Part shown: positions 38,158 through 46,737 of the stretch, piece after piece
Layout: each line of letters begins with the position of its first letter
How positions within the stretch are numbered: the first letter of the stretch is position 1
Assembly (NCBI RefSeq): GCF_945956965.1
Contig: NZ_CAMFJS010000003.1
Span: forward strand, 186,001 to 250,000
Length of the DNA stretch: 64,000 nucleotides
Direction: 5' to 3'
Source: an uncultured Roseateles sp.
GTDB lineage: Bacteria; Pseudomonadota; Gammaproteobacteria; Burkholderiales; Burkholderiaceae_C
Notes under the pieces: model-generated
The model's database searches: none
What the model saw: the letters and a program-made list of their open reading frames with translations, nothing else
Told to the model about the DNA's origin: nothing
Made by a program: the position numbers and the translations under genes

Positions 38158-40440
38158 TCAGTGCGCCTTGATTGAGCCCGGCACGATGCGCGCGGTCTTG
38201 AACTGAGCCAGCAACTGCTGGGCCAGCGGGTCTTTGATCACGATTTGCTCCACGGCGCGCTGCTTGGCCTGTGTGGCAGCAGCGTCGCGCAGGGCCGGCG
38301 AATCATGGGCCGGGCCGGCTTCCATCTCGATTTGCACGCTGTGTTGCAGGCCGGCTTCCAGCGCCGCTTGCAATTTGTCGCGCAGCGCGGGCTGGCGCAG
38401 CGATTCTCGCTCGACACGCAGGCGCCAGATCTGCATTTCACCCTGCTGCTCAAACCCCACGCATTCCGAGCGCACGGCCAATTCACGGGTGAGTGCCGTC
38501 AAACCGAGCGGCCGGATCAAGTCAGCCCAGCGCTCGCCCAGCGCTGTGGGTCGCAAAGGCACATCCGCGCCTGCGGTGGACAAATAAGCATTGCGCTCAG
38601 CTGAAGAAGGACGGCCACGATTGCCGGCCGACCAGTCCTCGCCATCGGCTTGAGCGTCACCCTCATCATTCAAATCCGACGGGCCGTAGGGGCGACCGCC
38701 ACCGCCCTCATCGTCGGCTGCCGGCGCCGCATCCAACCAAGGCGGCACATCATCCTCGGGCTCCGGCTCGGGCTTGTGCACCACCGGGCGCGGGCGCAGG
38801 CGTGCGCTATGGCTGGCATCCGCCTCGGACGTACGGGCGCGAAAGGCGGGCGCAGCTGGGGCCGGGGCAGGGGCCGGGGGCAGTTCGGGTTCCGAGACCG
38901 CGGCAGGCGCTACAGACTCAATAGACGCAACAGGCGCTGCCGAAGCCATGAACGGCGGCGCCGCCGGCTCAGCCGCTTGCAAGGCGGCCGCCATCGCTAC
39001 CGGTGGCAGCGCCGCTGCAGATGCTGGTTCAGGCGAGGGCTCCGGTTCTGAAGCAGGCTCTGGTTCGGGTTCTGGCTCAGCCTCTGGCGACGCCGCAGCA
39101 GGGGCTGCTGTAGCCGGCGTCGCGACCGCTTGCATTGGCGCCACCTGCACAGGCTGAGCAGACTGCATCGATGCGTCAGTCCGGGGCGCTGGGGCATGAG
39201 CAGTGGCCGCTGAATTGCTAGCAAACGAAGCCGCGGGCACACCCGTTGCAGCAGCAGTTGATGCCGGAACCGGCCGGGCCACGGGACGGGCGGCAGGTTT
39301 CACGAGCGCTTGCCCACCGCCACCGGAAGACGCTGAACCTCCCGCCGGCCGAAAGCTGAGCATGCGCAGCAAGACCATCAGCATGCCGGCATATTCATCC
39401 GGCGCCAGGGCCAGCTCTTGGCGGCCATGCAAGGCCATGCTGTACATCAGCTGAATCTCATCGGCCGGCAGCATGGCGGACAGGCGCATGGCTTCCGCCG
39501 TATCAGGGTCAGACTCAATCAAAGCGCCCGGCGCGGCTTGGGCCACGGCCATTTGCTGCAACAAGCCCGCCAAGTCCTCCAGCGTGCCCGCCGCTGACAA
39601 GCCCAGGCTGCGCAAACCATCAGCCTGCGCCACCACGGCAGCGCCATCGGCGGCAATCAAGGCATCCAGAATGGCCACCACATGGCCACGGTCCACCGTG
39701 CCCAACATCTGGCGCACGCCCTCTTCCACCAAGCTACCGGCGCCAAAAGCAATCGCCTGATCGGTCAGTGATAGCGCATCACGCATGGAGCCCCGTGCAG
39801 CGCGCGACAGCAAGCGCAGCGCGCCCGCATCGGCCGCCACGCTCTCGGCCTGCAAGACCTGGGTGAGATGGCTCAGCACCGTCTGCGGCGCCATCGGCCG
39901 CAGATTGAACTGCAAGCAGCGCGACAGCACGGTGACCGGCACTTTCTGCGGATCGGTGGTGGCGAGCACGAATTTCAGATAGTCCGGCGGCTCCTCCAAC
40001 GTCTTCAACATCGCATTGAAGGCGGTGTTCGAGAGCATATGAACTTCGTCGATCATGTAGACCTTGAAGCGGCCCATCACCGGCTTGTAGACCGACTGAT
40101 CCAGCAGCTGCGAGATTTCTTCGACGCCGCGATTGGAGGCCGCGTCCAGCTCAACATAATCCACAAAGCGACCGGCATCGATGTCGCGGCAGGCATCGCA
40201 GACGCCGCAAGGCGTGGCGGTGATGCCGCCCTGACCATCTGGCCCGGTGCAATTGAGACTCTTGGCAAGGATGCGCGAGACCGTGGTCTTGCCCACGCCC
40301 CGCGTGCCGGTGAACAGATAGGCGTGATGCAGACGCTGCTGCGTCAATGCATTGGCCAAGGCCTGCACCACATGCTCCTGACCCACCAACTCTTCAAAGC
40401 TGTGGGGACGGTACTTTCGCGCGAGAACCTGGTAACTCAT
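38158..40440 (-). CDS. dnaX: DNA polymerase III subunits gamma/tau
   Basis: [52 protein letters not shown], Zn motif [10 protein letters not shown]; long Pro/Ala/Glu linker then tau C-terminal domain. Confidence 0.98.
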   Translation of the reverse strand: MSYQVLARKYRPHSFEELVGQEHVVQALANALTQQRLHHAYLFTGTRGVGKTTVSRILAKSLNCTGPDGQGGITATPCGVCDACRDIDAGRFVDYVELDAASNRGVEEISQLLDQSVYKPVMGRFKVYMIDEVHMLSNTAFNAMLKTLEEPPDYLKFVLATTDPQKVPVTVLSRCLQFNLRPMAPQTVLSHLTQVLQAESVAADAGALRLLSRAARGSMRDALSLTDQAIAFGAGSLVEEGVRQMLGTVDRGHVVAILDALIAADGAAVVAQADGLRSLGLSAAGTLEDLAGLLQQMAVAQAAPGALIESDPDTAEAMRLSAMLPADEIQLMYSMALHGRQELALAPDEYAGMLMVLLRMLSFRPAGGSASSGGGGQALVKPAARPVARPVPASTAAATGVPAASFASNSAATAHAPAPRTDASMQSAQPVQVAPMQAVATPATAAPAAASPEAEPEPEPEPASEPEPSPEPASAAALPPVAMAAALQAAEPAAPPFMASAAPVASIESVAPAAVSEPELPPAPAPAPAAPAFRARTSEADASHSARLRPRPVVHKPEPEPEDDVPPWLDAAPAADDEGGGGRPYGPSDLNDEGDAQADGEDWSAGNRGRPSSAERNAYLSTAGADVPLRPTALGERWADLIRPLGLTALTRELAVRSECVGFEQQGEMQIWRLRVERESLRQPALRDKLQAALEAGLQHSVQIEMEAGPAHDSPALRDAAATQAKQRAVEQIVIKDPLAQQLLAQFKTARIVPGSIKAH
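38858..38880 (+). other. Canonical G-quadruplex motif within dnaX (G-tracts on the strand opposite to the coding strand)
   Basis: GGGGCCGGGGCAGGGGCCGGGGG: four runs of >=4 G separated by 2-nt loops. Confidence 0.8.
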
Positions 40441-40484
40441 GCGCCGGATTCTAAAGGCTCGGACCTGACCGATAATCCAACCCC

Positions 40485-41621
40485 ATGAGCACGCACGCCC
40501 CCTCCTCCCCCTCCTCCGCGAATGACACCCTCAGCTACGAACAAGCCGGTGTCAATTACGACCTGATCGACCCGCTGAAGATCAGCGCCCAACGCGCCGC
40601 TGCGGCCACCGGAGCCCATCTGGCCGGCCATGGCTTCAGTGAGGTCTTGGCCTCGCGCGGTGAGTCGGCCTATGTGGTTGACGTCGGCCCCTTCTACATC
40701 GCCTCCATCGTCGAGTGCCTGGGCACCAAGACCTTGGTGGCTGACGAAATGCGCCAGCTGACCGGCAAGAGCTATTACGACAGCATCGCCCAAGACACCA
40801 TCGCCATGGCGGTCAACGACCTGATCACGGTCGGCGCCACGCCTCTGGTCGTGCAAGCCTACTGGGCTGCAGGCGGCTCCGACTGGTTCGGCGACAAGCA
40901 GCGCGCGCAAAGCCTGGTGGAAGGCTGGAAGCGCGCTTGCGACGTTTGCCAAGTGGCTTGGGGCGGCGGCGAAACGCCCGCCCTGGCAGGCATCGTCGAA
41001 GCCGGGCGCATCGACCTGGCAGCCTCTTGCACCGGCCTGATCAACCCCAAGGAGCGCCTGTCGGTGGGCGACAAGCTCGGCGCCGGCGACGCCATTGTGC
41101 TGCTCGCCTCCAGCGGCATCCACGCCAACGGCCTGAGCCTGGCACGCAAACTGGTGGAGCGCCTGCCCCAAGGCTATCTGACCGAAATCGAACCTGGCCT
41201 GAGCTATGGCGACGCCCTGCTGGCACCCACAACGCTTTACTCGCCGGTGACCGAGGCCTTGTACAAGGCCGGCATCCAGCCGCATTACTGCGCCAATATC
41301 ACCGGCCACGGCTGGCGCAAGCTGCTGCGCCACCAAGGCAAGTTCACCTACCGTATTCACACCGTGCCGCCCGTCACGCCGGTACTGAAGTTCATGCAAG
41401 AACACGCCAAGCAAGATGACCGCGAAGCCTATTCCACGCTGAATATGGGCGCGGGCTTCGCCATCTTTGTGCCGGCTGCGGACGCTGCTCGCACAGTTGA
41501 AATTTCCAAGGCCTGCGGCATTGATGCCTGGGTGGCGGGCCAGCTGGAAGAAGGCGAAAAACAGCTGCTGATCGAGCCCCTGAACATCCGCTTCAGCGAC
41601 GACGATTTGCAACTTCGCTGA
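40485..41621 (+). CDS. AIR synthase (PurM)-related protein, non-canonical paralogue
   Basis: YEQAGVNYDLIDPLKISAQ start, GTKTLVADEM, DTIAMAVNDLITVGATPLVVQ, SSGIHANGLSLARKL, NMGAGFAIFVP; lacks the canonical PurM N-terminus. Confidence 0.85.
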   Translation: MSTHAPSSPSSANDTLSYEQAGVNYDLIDPLKISAQRAAAATGAHLAGHGFSEVLASRGESAYVVDVGPFYIASIVECLGTKTLVADEMRQLTGKSYYDSIAQDTIAMAVNDLITVGATPLVVQAYWAAGGSDWFGDKQRAQSLVEGWKRACDVCQVAWGGGETPALAGIVEAGRIDLAASCTGLINPKERLSVGDKLGAGDAIVLLASSGIHANGLSLARKLVERLPQGYLTEIEPGLSYGDALLAPTTLYSPVTEALYKAGIQPHYCANITGHGWRKLLRHQGKFTYRIHTVPPVTPVLKFMQEHAKQDDREAYSTLNMGAGFAIFVPAADAARTVEISKACGIDAWVAGQLEEGEKQLLIEPLNIRFSDDDLQLR

Positions 41622-41663
41622 AATGAACTAAGGCAATTGCCCGAGGCCGCCCTGCGCCTCGGT

Positions 41664-41669
41664 TACAAT
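41664..41669 (+). promoter_or_regulatory. -10 element (TACAAT) of the SRP RNA gene
   Basis: TACAAT 8 bp before the predicted 5' end of the ffs transcript. Confidence 0.5.
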
Positions 41670-41676
41670 GCGCCTT

Positions 41677-41772
41677 GACGGGCCTCCTCGCATGGAAGCG
41701 CGGCCAACCGGGTCAGATGGGGAACCAAGCAGCCCTAACCGTTGTGACCAGTGCCGGGGCAAGGCTCGTCAA
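41677..41772 (+). ncRNA. ffs: Signal recognition particle RNA, small bacterial type (4.5S)
   Basis: GACGGGCCT...AGGCTCGTC terminal pairing; conserved apical GGGTCAGATGGGGAACCAAGCAGCCCTAACC (E. coli GGTCAGGTCCGGAAGGAAGCAGCC equivalent). Confidence 0.9.
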
Positions 41773-42033
41773 CCCCACCCTCCCATACCCTCCAGATGGG
41801 CCCAGCAGCACCGCAGCTACTGGAACTTGGCGACACCTTTTTGCGATGAATCGCCGACGGACATTGATCCACCCCACCCAAACAGCCTCACATCCTTGCG
41901 ATGCGCCAACACGGCACAGCCAGCCGGCAAGCATTCGCCAATCGGCCGCTTGGCAATTAGCCTGCCAGCCCGCGCCTCATCATCTAGCGAAACATCCCCA
42001 GCACCTCAACAAAGGACGGGGAATTACACCGCG

Positions 42034-42372
42034 CTAGTTTCGGGAGCCTTCTGACGCCGCAGCCTGCTTCAAGCGCTGGCGCGCCTCCTCCAAGCCGCCG
42101 TAATTCTCAAGCCTCAAATAACCGAGTTGCTTGAGGGATTCCAGAGCGATCGCAGAACGCCGACCTGATCGGCAATACAAGACAATCTTGTCGTCCTTGG
42201 CAATATTGAACTTTGAAATCTCTTTGGCGATTTCACTGTGTTCGATATTGAGCGCCCCGCTGACGTGGCCCTCGGCATACTCCGCCGGACTTCGAACATC
42301 GATAACAACTTCCTTCGCTTGTGCGATTAACGCAGCAAACCCCAAGGAAGCAAGCAGAATGATCTTTTTCAT
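42034..42372 (-). CDS. Rhodanese-like domain protein, exported
   Basis: MKKIILLASLGFAALIAQAKEVVIDVRSPAEYAEGHVSGALNIEHSEI...IVLYCRSGRRSAIALESLKQLGY. Confidence 0.93.
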   Translation of the reverse strand: MKKIILLASLGFAALIAQAKEVVIDVRSPAEYAEGHVSGALNIEHSEIAKEISKFNIAKDDKIVLYCRSGRRSAIALESLKQLGYLRLENYGGLEEARQRLKQAAASEGSRN

Positions 42373-42493
42373 AGGGCGAGGCCTCAGGCAAGTCGAGGAA
42401 GAACAAGCAAACGCCAAGAGCACTGCTGCAGGCGCCAGAGAGAATCTCAATGCAGATTCCAAATCAAAATTGAAATCAATAGCGCAATAAAAA

Positions 42494-42523
42494 AAGCACC
42501 GAGCGCTTACGCATTCGGTGCTT
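42494..42523 (-). terminator. Terminator of the tRNA-Lys pair
   Basis: AAGCACCGA-(12-nt loop)-TCGGTGCTT followed on the minus strand by a T-run (plus-strand AAAAAAA at 42488-42495). Confidence 0.8.
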
Positions 42524-42538
42524 TTCCATTCTTAATTT

Positions 42539-42614
42539 TGGTGGGCCCTGAGTGACTCGAACACTCGACCTACGGATTAAGAGTCCGCTGCTCTACCAAC
42601 TGAGCTAAGAGCCC
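42539..42614 (-). tRNA. tRNA-Lys (anticodon CTT)
   Basis: Reverse complement GGGCTCTTAGCTCAGTTGGTAGAGCAGCGGACTCTTAATCCGTAGGTCGAGTGTTCGAGTCACTCAGGGCCCACCA; full cloverleaf, encoded CCA. Confidence 0.97.
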
Positions 42615-42705
42615 TACATTCGAATTCGTTAATTTCTCAACGTTTTCGAGCTTCACATTCTAGCATGAATTTTTTAGCATTACATACTAATTTCACACTA
42701 AATTC

Positions 42706-42781
42706 TGGTGGGTCGTGCGGGACTCGAACCTGCGACCTACGGATTAAAAGTCCGCTGCTCTACCAACTGAGCTAACGACCC
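42706..42781 (-). tRNA. tRNA-Lys (anticodon TTT)
   Basis: Reverse complement GGGTCGTTAGCTCAGTTGGTAGAGCAGCGGACTTTTAATCCGTAGGTCGCAGGTTCGAGTCCCGCACGACCCACCA; encoded CCA. Confidence 0.97.
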
Positions 42782-42834
42782 GAACCTTGCGAAGCCTATG
42801 ATTCTAATACCGAATTCATGTCGAGTGCAAGAAC

Positions 42835-43656
42835 TTATTCAAAATTTCTTTCAAGAATCTTTTTGACCAGCTCTGCGGCCGCCGCCATGCCGAAGCTGGC
42901 GGTCACCATTACGCTGGAACCGTAGCCGTGGCAGTTGAGGCTGCCGTCCACGTCGCAGGCCTCGCCCTCCTCTTGCTGCGGCAGATGCACAGCCTCACGC
43001 GAGAACACGCAGGACACGCCGAGCTTGCCCTTGCGAGGCGCGGCGTATTGCTGCCGCAAGCGCTGGCGCAGTGACGCCGACAAGGGGCAATGCGTCACAT
43101 CTGCCAAGTCGGCCACACTCAACAAGCTCGGTTCACGCTTGCCGCCCGCGGCGCCAACGGTCACATAGGGCAAGCCCTGGCTTCGCGCCCAGGCAGCCAT
43201 CACCGCTTTGGCGCGCACTTGGTCGCAGGCGTCGATGACACCGTCCAGGTCTGCCGCCGCTCCCAACAAGCTGGGCCAATTCGCTTCGTCAACAAACTCT
43301 TCTATCACCCGAACCTCGCAGCCGGGGTGAATATCGGCAATGCGCCTGCGCAGCGCCTCGGCCTTGGCCATGCCGACCGTGCTGCCCAGCGCTTGCACCT
43401 GGCGATTGATATTGGATTCCGCCACCTGATCCAGATCGATCAAGGTCAGCGAGGCCACGCCCGAACGCGCCAAGGCCTCCACGGCCCAGGAGCCCACACC
43501 GCCCAAGCCCACCACCGCTACATTCGCTTGACGCAGCCGGGTATAGGCCGCTGCGCCATAGAGCCGACGCAGGCCGCCAAAGCGGCGTTCTTCATCGGCG
43601 GCATCAAGGGGATCCTGGTCCAGGTTGGCGGTGTTCATCAGATGAGGTTCAAGCAT
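42835..43656 (-). CDS. tcdA: tRNA threonylcarbamoyladenosine dehydratase (TcdA/CsdL)
   Basis: RRFGGLRRLYGAAAYTRLRQANVAVVGLGGVGSWAVEALARSGVASLTLIDLDQVAESNINRQ. Confidence 0.95.
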   Translation of the reverse strand: MLEPHLMNTANLDQDPLDAADEERRFGGLRRLYGAAAYTRLRQANVAVVGLGGVGSWAVEALARSGVASLTLIDLDQVAESNINRQVQALGSTVGMAKAEALRRRIADIHPGCEVRVIEEFVDEANWPSLLGAAADLDGVIDACDQVRAKAVMAAWARSQGLPYVTVGAAGGKREPSLLSVADLADVTHCPLSASLRQRLRQQYAAPRKGKLGVSCVFSREAVHLPQQEEGEACDVDGSLNCHGYGSSVMVTASFGMAAAAELVKKILERNFE

Positions 43657-43683
43657 GCGTAGATTTTAGAGGGGCGCAAAAGA

Positions 43684-43707
43684 AAGGGCCCTGCATGCAG
43701 GGCCCTT
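43684..43707 (-). terminator. Terminator downstream of cpoB
   Basis: Perfect 24-bp palindrome AAGGGCCCTGCATGCAGGGCCCTT followed on minus strand by TCTTTTGCG. Confidence 0.7.
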
Positions 43708-43742
43708 GAAAGCTATTGCGACGCTAGCGAGCAGCGCATCAA

Positions 43743-44525
43743 TCAACGCAGTGCAGCCATGCGCTCCTTGGCGGCTTTGGCAGCCTCGCTGCCAGGGTAG
43801 GCCTTGATCAGGTCCTCCAGGCTGCGGCGGGCGGCCTTGGTGTCCTTCAGCTCAACCTGGCAGTTCGCCAAAGCCAGCAAGGCTTCAGCGGCACGCGGAT
43901 GTTCAGGGTTAGCGGAGATGAAGGCCTTGAAGGTGGCGATCGCTTCCTTGTAGTCGCGCTTGCCATACAAGGCATTGCCCAACCAGAAGCGCACCGAATC
44001 GCTGTAGCCACTGGCCGGGAAGCGCTTGCCGAAGCTCGTGAAGGCGTTGGCGGCCTCGGCGAAGTCGCCGCGTCGCACCAAGCCCATGGCCGCGTCGTAC
44101 TGGCGGCGCTCTTCAGGGTCGACCTGAAACTCGCGGCCATCCAAGCTGACCTTTTGCGGCTCCAGCGGCTTCAAGCGCGAATCCAGGGCCTGCGCCTGGT
44201 CGTTCAGCTTGCGCTGCGTTTCCGACAAGTCACGGGCCAGCTGTTCGTTCTGGCCGCGCAGCTTGGCGATCTCGCTGCGCAAGACATCGATCTGCGCATT
44301 CAGATCCAGCACGCTGCGCCGCAGAGGCTCCACCTGGTTTTGCAACTGGGTGTTCATCTGGCGCTGCGCATCCTCGCTCTGCTGAGCGCGGGTACGCAAC
44401 TCGATGATGGCCTTGCGGGCATCCTCGTCCTCAAACAATCCAGCCTGGGCCGGCAGGCTCAGCGAATAAGCCGCCGCCAGGGCCAGCATCAAGGCCCAAG
44501 ACCCGCGCGAACGCAGCAAGCTCAT
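43743..44525 (-). CDS. cpoB: Tol-Pal system protein YbgF/CpoB
   Basis: Signal peptide, coiled coil, C-terminal TPR (QYDAAMGLVRRGDFAEAANAFTSFGKRFPASGYSDSVRFWLGNALYGKRDYKEAIATFKAFI). Confidence 0.95.
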   Translation of the reverse strand: MSLLRSRGSWALMLALAAAYSLSLPAQAGLFEDEDARKAIIELRTRAQQSEDAQRQMNTQLQNQVEPLRRSVLDLNAQIDVLRSEIAKLRGQNEQLARDLSETQRKLNDQAQALDSRLKPLEPQKVSLDGREFQVDPEERRQYDAAMGLVRRGDFAEAANAFTSFGKRFPASGYSDSVRFWLGNALYGKRDYKEAIATFKAFISANPEHPRAAEALLALANCQVELKDTKAARRSLEDLIKAYPGSEAAKAAKERMAALR

Positions 44526-44526
44526 C

Positions 44527-45075
44527 TCACTTGTCCTTCAGCTCAACGCGGCGATTCTTGGCCCATGCGCCTTCATCGTGGCCGGTGTCAGCAGGACGCT
44601 CTTTGCCGAAGCTCACGGCTTCAACCTGATTGGCACTCACGCCCAGCAGAGTCAGCGACTTGGCCACGGCCTCAGCACGCTTTTGGCCCAGGGCCAGGTT
44701 GTATTCACGGCCACCGCGCTCGTCGGTGTGGCCTTCGAGGTTCAAGGACAGCTTGCGGTCATTGTTCAGGCGCTTGGCATGCGCCTCGATCAGGCCGCGG
44801 TTGTCTTCCTTGACGGTGTAGCTGTCAAAGTCGAAATACACCACGCGTTGATTGGCCACGGCAGCGGTCAGCTGCGCGCCCAGGTCCACGGTCTTCACCG
44901 TGGACTCAGACATGGGCTGGGTGTTGGCGCTGCCAGCGTTGCTGGTGGAGGCCGTCACAGGGCGGGTCTCGACGGGTGCCGGCTCATCCAGCTTAACGGC
45001 GGAACCGCAACCCACCAGCGCAGCAGCGGCCAGCAGAGACAGGGCATAGCGACTCAGATTCGCGTTCAGTTTCAT
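44527..45075 (-). CDS. pal: Peptidoglycan-associated lipoprotein
   Basis: Lipobox ALVGCGS; OmpA-like VYFDFDSYTVKEDNRGLIEAHAKRL...LEGHTDERGGREYNLALGQKRAEAV. Confidence 0.97.
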   Translation of the reverse strand: MKLNANLSRYALSLLAAAALVGCGSAVKLDEPAPVETRPVTASTSNAGSANTQPMSESTVKTVDLGAQLTAAVANQRVVYFDFDSYTVKEDNRGLIEAHAKRLNNDRKLSLNLEGHTDERGGREYNLALGQKRAEAVAKSLTLLGVSANQVEAVSFGKERPADTGHDEGAWAKNRRVELKDK

Positions 45076-45165
45076 TGAAAACACTCCTTTTTATATTCGC
45101 AAGCAATTGCGGTCAGTGATGAGGCGCCCCAGATGGGGCAAAAAATTAGGTCGGGCAATCAGCCC

Positions 45166-46482
45166 TCAACGCGTGAACGGCCCCCACACGGGCTCTCGCA
45201 CATCGGCCAAGGTAGAAATCAGCTTGGCTTTGATCTTGCCGTCCAGCGTGCTGGTCATCAGCACATCGCGGCCGGCCGCGCGGGTGGCGTAGACCAACAA
45301 ACGGCCGTTGGGTGAGAAGCTGGGGCTCTCATCATCATTGCTGTCGCTGATCTGCTGCACCACGCCGCTGGCCAGATCCATCACGCAAAGCCGGAACGCA
45401 CCGCCACCCAGGCGGGTGATGTAGGCCATGCTGCGGCCGTCCGGGCTGATGGCCGGGCTGATGTTGTAGGCGCCGTTGAAGGTCACACGCTCGGCGCCAC
45501 CACCGGCCAAGGCCATGCGGTAGATCTGCGGGCTGCCGCCACGGTCACTGACGAAGTAGAGCGAGCGGCCATCGGGTGAGAACGCGGCCTCAGTGTCGAT
45601 GGCTGAGCTTTGCGTCAGGCGGCGCAAGCCCCCGCCGTCGCGGTTCATGATGAAGAGTTGCGAGCCGCCTTCGCGCGACAGCGTCAGCACCACCTGCTGG
45701 CCATCGGGCGAAAAAGTCGGCGCACTATTGCTGCCACGGAAGTCGGCCAGCACACGGCGTTTGCCGGTGGACAGATCTTGAATCCAGACGACGGCCTTGC
45801 GAGCCTCGAAGGACACATAAGCCAGCTCGCGGCCGGAAGGCGACCAAGCCGGAGAAATGATGGGGTCAGGGCTTGCCAAAGCCACTTGGCCGCCCTCGCC
45901 GTCCGCATCGGTGATGCGCAAGGCATAGCGGCCACCGGCCTTGGTGACATAGGCCATGCGCGTGGCAAACACGCCGCGCTCGCCGGTCAGCTTTTGGTAG
46001 ATGGTGTCTGCGATGCGGTGGGCCGCCAGGCGCACATCCTCAGGCGTCACCGCATGGGCTTCGCCGCCCAGATCTTGGCCCTTGACCACATCCCACAGCT
46101 TGAAGCGCAGGTCGATGCGGCCATCGGCCAAACGGGTCGCCGAGCCGGCCGCCAAGGCATCCGCATTGCGGCCACGCCATTCGCTCCAGGCGGGCGAGGA
46201 AATCTCAGACAAACCCGCCGGTGCATCGATGATGCGGAACTGGCCGCTGCGCTCCAGGTCGGCGCGAATGATGGACGCCACGGCTTGGCCGCTGCGCGAC
46301 TCGTCGCGGAAATCAGGCAAAGCAATCGGAATCTGGCTGCCGCCCACGCCGGAAATATCGACGCGGAATTGCGCCTGGGCAGGCCGAACAAAAGTTGCCA
46401 AAGACAGCGCTGCGGTGCTCGCCAAGCCACCCAAAGCGGCGCGCCGTGACAAGAGAAAATTCTGAGAAGAACGGGATGTCAT
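45166..46482 (-). CDS. tolB: Tol-Pal translocation protein TolB
   Basis: FRVDISGVGGSQIPIALPDF; WD40-like SPAWSPSGRELAYVSFE, FSPDGQQVVLTLS, FSPDGRSLYFVSDRGGSPQIY. Confidence 0.97.
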   Translation of the reverse strand: MTSRSSQNFLLSRRAALGGLASTAALSLATFVRPAQAQFRVDISGVGGSQIPIALPDFRDESRSGQAVASIIRADLERSGQFRIIDAPAGLSEISSPAWSEWRGRNADALAAGSATRLADGRIDLRFKLWDVVKGQDLGGEAHAVTPEDVRLAAHRIADTIYQKLTGERGVFATRMAYVTKAGGRYALRITDADGEGGQVALASPDPIISPAWSPSGRELAYVSFEARKAVVWIQDLSTGKRRVLADFRGSNSAPTFSPDGQQVVLTLSREGGSQLFIMNRDGGGLRRLTQSSAIDTEAAFSPDGRSLYFVSDRGGSPQIYRMALAGGGAERVTFNGAYNISPAISPDGRSMAYITRLGGGAFRLCVMDLASGVVQQISDSNDDESPSFSPNGRLLVYATRAAGRDVLMTSTLDGKIKAKLISTLADVREPVWGPFTR

Positions 46483-46737
46483 GCAGAGATGTTTGCGGGG
46501 CCAGGTGAACAATCCGGTTCAAACCACCGGCGGCGACAACACTCGCTATTCTGCACCAGCAAAACAAGCACTCGATGTGCGCTTGTATCCGGCTGTTGCT
46601 ATGGTTTGCGGCCGGCCCTGGCCCATGCGGCCAACCTCAATGCTCGCCATTATCACGTCCGCCCAGGCGACCAAGTTGCAAACATGGTGCCAAAAGTGTG
46701 GGCACTTTGTACCGCGGCGGCTGGCAAGCGCACAGCC

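Noticed and set aside
41668-42054. ORFs overlapping the SRP RNA region
   Set aside because: Coding potential poor; the sequence matches SRP RNA and its flank.
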